From Klebsiella oxytoca NBRC 105695 (GTDB lineage Bacteria > Pseudomonadota > Gammaproteobacteria > Enterobacterales > Enterobacteriaceae): a DNA stretch of 38,481 nucleotides. A model generated the notes under the pieces. It was not told the DNA's origin, made no database searches, and worked only from the letters and a program-made list of their open reading frames with translations. A program made the translations under genes and the position numbers. Below are positions 33,784 to 38,481 of this stretch, in pieces. Position 1 is the first letter of the stretch; the number at the start of each line of letters is the position of its first letter. The stretch is taken from the NCBI RefSeq assembly GCF_001598695.1, contig NZ_BCZK01000021.1:32001-70481 (forward strand), read 5' to 3'.

Positions 33784-34584
33784 CTACCAGCTGGCGCGCA
33801 TGCGATCGCGTACTAGTTGGGAACTACGGCGGTTCTCCGCGCCAAGGCGGCACTTCAGTGAGGCATCCCGGCGGGCGTCAGCGATGGCGTCGCGCAGGGT
33901 ATCGGTGACCAGCGTCAGATCGCGGGCGTCCGGTGCGTCAGGATTACTGATATCCAGCAGAGCGGAGAGCAGGCCGAGCGTCGCGTAGTTGCTGACGTCA
34001 TAGGCCATAGGCGGAATGGTTGCCGCCAGTTTCTCCAGCGCTTCAACGGTACGCAGGGTGATCCGCGCGGCCGACTCTTTACCCATCGCATGCACCAGTA
34101 CCCCGGCGTCGTTAAACGCGATCAGTCGATTAGCCTGGTAGCCGTGGGCGAGAAACGCCCCGGACATCGCTTTGCCGACGATCAGGCCAATCACCGGATG
34201 CCCGGCAAGACGCGCCTTCGCGTATGCGCCTGCGGCGCCAGCCAGCGCCTGATGAATACCAAATGCTTCTTCGCGACGGCCATAGGCCTGGCTGGGGACA
34301 TCGATAACCGCGATAATCGGGCGCTTCACCGTTTTATCGGCATCGGCGTCGAGGGTTTCGTTGACCACTTTTGCCAGCGTCCAGCCTTCGAGCAGGCCAA
34401 CTTCCCCCTGAGCGGCGCGTGGGTAATGGTTATTAGCATCCGGTACCACGGCGATAAAACGGGCGCTTTCACCGTTAAAATCGGCGTCGGCAACCTGCAC
34501 CGATGGGCACAGACCGGTCATTAGCGGGGCATTCGGCGCCAGCTGATTTAGCCACAGCGCGGCGCGATTAGTGAACTGGCTCAT
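33784..34584 (-). CDS. mdcE: Malonate decarboxylase gamma subunit
   Basis: MdcE, with MdcD, forms the component that decarboxylates the malonyl thioester on MdcC to acetyl-S-MdcC. The two resemble the halves of a biotin carboxyltransferase but work here without biotin. The 266 residues show the crotonase-like segment GLIVGKAMSGAFLAHGYQANRL with an oxyanion-type glycine pair, and VIDVPSQAYGRREE upstream. The ATG shares one base with the mdcD stop (TAATG), so the subunits are coupled. The conserved order after mdcD confirms the identity. Confidence 0.94.
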   Translation of the reverse strand: MSQFTNRAALWLNQLAPNAPLMTGLCPSVQVADADFNGESARFIAVVPDANNHYPRAAQGEVGLLEGWTLAKVVNETLDADADKTVKRPIIAVIDVPSQAYGRREEAFGIHQALAGAAGAYAKARLAGHPVIGLIVGKAMSGAFLAHGYQANRLIAFNDAGVLVHAMGKESAARITLRTVEALEKLAATIPPMAYDVSNYATLGLLSALLDISNPDAPDARDLTLVTDTLRDAIADARRDASLKCRLGAENRRSSQLVRDRMRASW

Positions 34585-35417
34585 TATTTCACCTCCCGGG
34601 CGAATAGCTGTTTGATCTGCGCGGTGTCCGCCTGCTGGCGGGTATCGAATCGGGTCAAACGGGTCAGGAAATCTTCATATTTGTCGCTGCGATGCTGCGC
34701 GGGCACGCCTTTGGCGATCGCCTCGTTCATCGCGCTTTTCACCGCGTTGATACCATCGCCTACCAGGGCATCGACCAGGCCGCTGGCGTAGCGAATTTCG
34801 CCGCCGGTCATGCTCCAGATAAACGGACGGTCGCGGGAGTCATACTCTTCAATCCCCGCTTCCTGCTCGATAACCTGCGGCCCGTTGAGGCCCAGACGCG
34901 CTTCACGGGTGACAATCAGGTAGCTACACAGCGCCGCGGCGATGGACATTCCGCCGAAGCAGCCGACGGTGCCGGCAACGATGCCGACCACCGGGGTATA
35001 GCGGCGCAGGTCGACTATTGCGGCATGAATATCGGCGATGGCAGCAAGGCCCAGGTTGGCTTCCTGCAGGCGCACGCCGCCGGTTTCCAGACACAGCACG
35101 GCCTGAGTGGGAATACCGTTGCGGTTATCTTCCGCCGCCAGCTCAAGGGCGGCGGCCATTTTCGCGCCGGAGACCTCACCCATGCTGCCGCCCTGGAAGG
35201 TACCTTCAATGGCAATCACCACCGCCGGCTGGCCATTGATGGTCCCTTTTGCAACAACCATACCGTCGTCGGATTGCGGGACGATGCCCTGCGCGCCGAG
35301 CCACGGCGACATGATGCCGTCGAAAGGATCCAGCAGTTCGCGATAGCTGCCGTCATCCAGCAGGGTGCGGGCGCGTTCACGAGCGCGGAGTTCAATAAAG
35401 CTGCGATCGTTACGCAT
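34584..35417 (-). CDS. mdcD: Malonate decarboxylase beta subunit
   Basis: MdcD is the partner of MdcE in malonyl-S-ACP decarboxylation. The 277-residue protein starts MRNDRSFIELRARERART. An alternative ATG nine codons upstream lies inside mdcC and is less likely. The carboxyltransferase-like core shows EGTFQGGSMGEVSGAKMAAA, ETGGVRLQEANLGL and GTVGCFGGMSIAA, forming the acyl-CoA-type oxyanion holes. The start overlaps the end of mdcC by eight bases. Confidence 0.94.
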   Translation of the reverse strand: MRNDRSFIELRARERARTLLDDGSYRELLDPFDGIMSPWLGAQGIVPQSDDGMVVAKGTINGQPAVVIAIEGTFQGGSMGEVSGAKMAAALELAAEDNRNGIPTQAVLCLETGGVRLQEANLGLAAIADIHAAIVDLRRYTPVVGIVAGTVGCFGGMSIAAALCSYLIVTREARLGLNGPQVIEQEAGIEEYDSRDRPFIWSMTGGEIRYASGLVDALVGDGINAVKSAMNEAIAKGVPAQHRSDKYEDFLTRLTRFDTRQQADTAQIKQLFAREVK

Positions 35418-35709
35418 GAGCCACCTCCTCAAAAACCTGTTCAATACGGATCCGCGCGACGCCGGGCGTGGCGCCGAAGTCGTGGATGATCAGCTGTCCG
35501 CCCGGCAGGCCGTTAATCAGGCTCAGCCGTTCGAATAGCGCGTTCCAGCGCGCCTGGCTGTTGTCCACGGAGGTGGTGATTTCTACGTTAAGCGTATCGC
35601 TCTGTCCGGCGGTATAGAGCACTTCCATATCGCCGGAGCCTACAACGCCTGCCAGCGCTTTGCCGCTGAGGGCGCGGTTGGCAGGGAATGACAATTTAAT
35701 CTGTTCCAT
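35410..35709 (-). CDS. mdcC: Malonate decarboxylase acyl carrier protein (delta subunit)
   Basis: MdcC is the 99-residue carrier to which the malonyl and acetyl groups are bound through a dephospho-CoA-derived prosthetic group. The attachment serine is S25 in GVVGSGDMEVL, as known for the Klebsiella protein. It does not share the DSL motif of fatty acid ACP, because its cofactor links through a phosphoribosyl group added by MdcB and MdcG. It starts 17 bases after mdcB and overlaps mdcD. Confidence 0.95.
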   Translation of the reverse strand: MEQIKLSFPANRALSGKALAGVVGSGDMEVLYTAGQSDTLNVEITTSVDNSQARWNALFERLSLINGLPGGQLIIHDFGATPGVARIRIEQVFEEVAHA

Positions 35710-35726
35710 AACATCCTCTGAATGCG

Positions 35727-36569
35727 TTAAGCGGAAACCCGGTCGAGAAACAGGGTGGCGGCAAGAAGATCCGCCGCGCCACCCGGCGAGGCGTTCTGCG
35801 CCAGCATCTGCGCATCAAGACGCGCCAGCGCGGCGCGTCCCCTGGCTGTCGCACATCCTCCCGCTGCCAGCACCTCGCCAGCGCCTTGCCGCATCGCTTC
35901 AAGGCCCGCCATTCCGGCGCGGGAGAGTACGCAGGTATCGCTAAGCGAAGTCATAATCGCCATCAGCGCATCAAGCCGGGCCTGCTCTTCACTGGCTCCC
36001 TCGGCCCGGCTGCGCAATAGCTGCGGCAGGGCAAGGGTAGTGACGTGCGGAAAAGCGCGCTGCGCTTCTTCCCGCGCGCCCGGAACCTGCCAGCGGCGGC
36101 TGGCGCGCAGGCCTTTACTGAAAGTTTTCGGCGCGCAGGCATCCGGCAGACGGGCGAGGGCGGCGGCGGTTTCCGCAATCCTCTGTGCATGACCCTCTCC
36201 TCCCAGCATCGCCGTCGCGCTGACCAGCAGGCCCAGCGCCCAGATAGCGCCGCGATGGGTATTGACCCCGGCAGTCGCCTGCATCATCTGCGCTTCGCCT
36301 TCGCGGCCCAGCCGGCCAACGGTTTCACGCAGGGCAACGTCCGCCGGCCGCAGCCAGCTCTGCTGGGCCAGCGCATGAAACGTTGGCTGCAGGCTGCGGG
36401 CTGAACGCTCCATCAGCGCCAGGCTCAGATCCTGATGCGCGCCGTTGCCGCGGCTATCGACCAGGCCCGGTTTAGGGCTGAGTCGCGCCTCGTCAACGAG
36501 GCAGGCGCTGGCGGTATGGGCCAGCCAGCGGGCCCGGGTATCAGCAAACTGGGGAGAGAGTTTTTTCAT
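35727..36569 (-). CDS. mdcB: Triphosphoribosyl-dephospho-CoA synthase
   Basis: MdcB condenses ATP and 3'-dephospho-CoA to 2'-(5''-triphosphoribosyl)-3'-dephospho-CoA, the prosthetic group precursor for MdcC. It belongs to the CitG family. The 280 residues start MKKLSPQFADTRARWLAH; a 16-codon upstream extension overlaps mdcA and is rejected. Family motifs include EARLSPKPGLVDSRGNGAHQD, ATAGVNTHRGAIWALGLL and DTCVLSRAG. The ATG shares one base with the mdcA stop codon (TAATG). Confidence 0.94.
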   Translation of the reverse strand: MKKLSPQFADTRARWLAHTASACLVDEARLSPKPGLVDSRGNGAHQDLSLALMERSARSLQPTFHALAQQSWLRPADVALRETVGRLGREGEAQMMQATAGVNTHRGAIWALGLLVSATAMLGGEGHAQRIAETAAALARLPDACAPKTFSKGLRASRRWQVPGAREEAQRAFPHVTTLALPQLLRSRAEGASEEQARLDALMAIMTSLSDTCVLSRAGMAGLEAMRQGAGEVLAAGGCATARGRAALARLDAQMLAQNASPGGAADLLAATLFLDRVSA

Positions 36570-38224
36570 TACCAGCTCCGGAATTTTGCCGGTGGGTTGT
36601 ACAGACCGTCGGACCACTCAACCAGATCGGCCACGCTACCGGCGGCAAGCAGGGAGCGGGTGGCATCGCTGCGGCGGATACCGATATCCTCCGGATACAC
36701 GACTTTGCCGCTTTGGCGCAGTGCGGCCACGCGTTTGGCATCAACGCCGAGACCGATATCGGTGATCCCGGCCACGGCGGCTACCATAGCCCGGCGCTCT
36801 TCAAGGCTTTCCGCCCGATAGAGATAGGCGATGCCTTCTTCGGTCAGTACATGGGTAACGTCATCGCCGTAAATCATTACCGGTGCCAGCGGCATCCCGG
36901 AGGTTTTGGCGACTTCAACGGCGTCAAGTTTTTCCACGAAGGTCGGTTTCACGCCCGCCTGGAACGTTTCCACCATCTGTACCACCAGCTTTTTACCGCG
37001 CTGCATCGGGTCCGGTTCGGTAATCATGTTGAGCCATGCCGGCGTGGCGTGGCGGCGACCGTGCGGATCATGGCCCATATTCGGCGCGCCGCCGAAGCCG
37101 GAGAGGCGGCCGCGGGTCACCGTGGAGGAGTTAGCGTAGCCGTCAACCTGAAGGGTCGAACCGATAAACATATCTACCGCATACTGTCCCGCCAGCTGGC
37201 AGAAGGCGCGGTTGGAGCGCATGGAGCCGTCGGCGCCGGTAAAGAAGATATCCGGACGCGCGCGAATGTACTCTTCCATCCCCAGCTCGCCGCCGAAGCA
37301 GTGGACGCTCTCTACCCAGCCGCTTTCAATCGCCGGAATCAGCGTCGGGTGCGGATTCAGCGTCCAGTGTTTACAGATCTTACCCTTCAGACCGAGCTGT
37401 TCGCCGTAGGTTGGTAGCAGCAGTTCGATGGCGGCGGTGTTAAAGCCGATCCCGTGGTTCAGGGATTGCACCTGATGCTCGGCGTAGATGCCTTTAATCG
37501 CCATCATCGCCATCAGGATATGTTCCTGTTTAATCAGGCGCGGATCGCGGGTAAACAGCGGCTCGATAAAGAACGGTTTATCCGCGACGACTACGTAGTC
37601 AATCCACGAACCGGGGATATCCACGCGCGGCAGATCGCATTCGTCATCCACCAGTTCGTTAACCTGGGCAATAACGATGCCGTCATGAAACGCGGCGGCT
37701 TCTACCAGCGCCGGAGTGTCTTCGGTGCTCGGCCCGGTGTACAGGTTGCCCTTGCGGTCGGCTTTATAACCGGCGATCAGCGCGACGTTCGGCGACAGGT
37801 CTACATAAAGACGGGAATAAAGCTCGATATAGGTGTGGATAGCGCCGATTTCCAGCAGGCCATCTTCCAGCAGCTGCGAAATACGCAGGCTCTGGGTACC
37901 GGAGAAGGAGAAATCGAGCTTGCGGGCGATACCTTTTTCGAAGAGGTCCAGGTGCTCGCTGCGCCCGACGCTCGGCATAATCATATGCAGGTCGTGAATT
38001 TTTTGCGGGTTAACTTCCGCCAGCATCCGCGAGAGGAAATCAGCCTGTTTCTGGTTGTTACCTTCCAGCACCACGCGGTCGCCGGGGGCCAGCAGCTGCT
38101 CAAGGGCCGCAACCAGCTGGTCGGTGGGGATCACTTTGCCTGAGACTCTGGCCTCGGCCAGTCGCCGCTGTTTTTCCGTACGGCGACGGTTCCAGACGCG
38201 TCCCGTCGTTTGTTCGGCACTCAT
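36569..38224 (-). CDS. mdcA: Malonate decarboxylase alpha subunit (acetyl-S-ACP:malonate ACP transferase)
   Basis: MdcA exchanges the acetyl group on MdcC for malonate, releasing acetate and regenerating malonyl-S-MdcC. The 551 residues belong to the CoA-transferase-like family. Visible conserved segments include LEGNNQKQADFLSRML, FSGTQSLRISQLLEDGLLEIGAIHTYIELYSRLYVDL, SLNHGIGFNTAAIELLLP and the GGAPNMGHDPHGRRHATPAW stretch. AGGAGG lies close before the ATG and a perfect palindrome abuts it. It is the first gene of mdcABCDEFGH. Together the operon turns malonate into acetate and CO2 in the cytoplasm, allowing growth on malonate. Confidence 0.96.
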   Translation of the reverse strand: MSAEQTTGRVWNRRRTEKQRRLAEARVSGKVIPTDQLVAALEQLLAPGDRVVLEGNNQKQADFLSRMLAEVNPQKIHDLHMIMPSVGRSEHLDLFEKGIARKLDFSFSGTQSLRISQLLEDGLLEIGAIHTYIELYSRLYVDLSPNVALIAGYKADRKGNLYTGPSTEDTPALVEAAAFHDGIVIAQVNELVDDECDLPRVDIPGSWIDYVVVADKPFFIEPLFTRDPRLIKQEHILMAMMAIKGIYAEHQVQSLNHGIGFNTAAIELLLPTYGEQLGLKGKICKHWTLNPHPTLIPAIESGWVESVHCFGGELGMEEYIRARPDIFFTGADGSMRSNRAFCQLAGQYAVDMFIGSTLQVDGYANSSTVTRGRLSGFGGAPNMGHDPHGRRHATPAWLNMITEPDPMQRGKKLVVQMVETFQAGVKPTFVEKLDAVEVAKTSGMPLAPVMIYGDDVTHVLTEEGIAYLYRAESLEERRAMVAAVAGITDIGLGVDAKRVAALRQSGKVVYPEDIGIRRSDATRSLLAAGSVADLVEWSDGLYNPPAKFRSW

Positions 38225-38230
38225 TATTAA

Positions 38231-38249
38231 CCTCCTGATTCGACGAATC
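38231..38249 (-). promoter_or_regulatory. Strong ribosome binding site of mdcA abutting a palindrome
   Basis: On the minus strand AGGAGG (38231-38236) is directly preceded by the perfect palindrome GATTCGTCGAATC (38237-38249). It could be a binding site for a dimeric regulator such as MdcR, or a short RNA stem next to the ribosome binding site. Confidence 0.5.
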
Positions 38250-38337
38250 GTTTTGATTGTCCTGGTGTGGGAATAAGTGTGCGTCGCGACGTGGCGGGCA
38301 TCAATTAAGGCCGATGGAGAATCGTTAGCGTAAGAGT

Positions 38338-38393
38338 AATGATTGGTGGGGCAGAGATGTGATGGCGATCAATAATGATAGTGAATGATTGGT
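38338..38393. promoter_or_regulatory. Direct repeats upstream of mdcA
   Basis: AATGATTGGT occurs exactly at 38338-38347 and 38384-38393, 46 bases apart (more than four helical turns). GAATCGTT is also repeated at 38245-38252 and 38319-38326. These lie in the region where MdcR and RNA polymerase should bind. Confidence 0.4.
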
Positions 38394-38481
38394 CTACGAG
38401 GAGGCGACGTAGAGATAAAAGTGAAGAGTGAGGGAATTTTCCGGTGGCGCAGCTTCTCCCCGGCTCGCACTGCGTTTAGCC

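Noticed and set aside
34692..35489. 265-codon plus-strand frame over mdcD
   Set aside because: Opposite-strand shadow of mdcD and mdcC, both firmly identified by motifs and operon order.

Overview
The window is enterobacterial chromosome, most probably Klebsiella or Raoultella. The left third follows the Escherichia coli order fnr, ogt, abgT, abgB, abgA, abgR, smrA, with pntB and uspE alongside, and the proteins are near-identical to the E. coli ones. To the right of smrA come catabolic cassettes typical of Klebsiella: a protocatechuate-branch pca operon, a C4-dicarboxylate/fumarate cluster and a complete malonate decarboxylase (mdc) operon. GC content is high, codon use is uniform, and I see no insertion sequence, phage gene, tRNA, rRNA or CRISPR array.

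Layout: 2-1132 is the 3' part of pntB. 1278-1466 is a 62-residue orphan ORF. 1594-4144 holds uspE, fnr and ogt, all on the minus strand. 4455-4574 is a small membrane ORF. 4607-9000 is the abgA-abgB-abgT p-aminobenzoyl-glutamate operon, with abgR divergent. smrA follows at 10178-10741. pcaR (minus) faces pcaIJFBDC (plus, 11712-16773), which takes 3-carboxymuconate to acetyl-CoA plus succinyl-CoA. The protocatechuate dioxygenase genes are not in this window.

16857-26807 is the most interesting block. It holds a class I fumarase (fumB-like) and a DASS-family antiporter (minus), a 925-residue soluble fumarate reductase combining an OYE-type domain, an FMN-binding domain and a FAD domain (plus), its cytoplasmic ApbE flavin transferase (plus), and a DcuS/DcuR two-component pair (minus). 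Together they look like a cytosolic NADH-to-fumarate electron sink: the antiporter imports a C4 acid, the fumarase interconverts malate and fumarate, the reductase makes succinate, ApbE attaches its FMN, and DcuSR senses the substrate. A perfect FNR half-site pair in the AT-rich divergent region supports anaerobic control. The reductase/flavin-transferase pair has been described in Klebsiella. Its leader ORF, hairpins and full gene neighbourhood look less explored.

Next come a divergent MurQ-like SIS protein (27185-28090) and malate:quinone oxidoreductase (28389-30044, followed by a REP element). The window ends with mdcR (plus) converging on mdcABCDEFGH (minus, 38224 down to 31174), which decarboxylates malonate to acetate on an acyl carrier with a dephospho-CoA-derived prosthetic group, and includes its own carrier, maturation enzymes and transporter.

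Control signals readable directly from sequence include FNR sites at fnr and at the dicarboxylate antiporter, a CRP-like site and two dyads between abgA and abgR, a triplicated PcaR-type operator, a CA-rich leader before abgT, and a palindrome abutting the mdcA ribosome binding site. Functional statements rest on recalled family knowledge and visible motifs. No database search was run.
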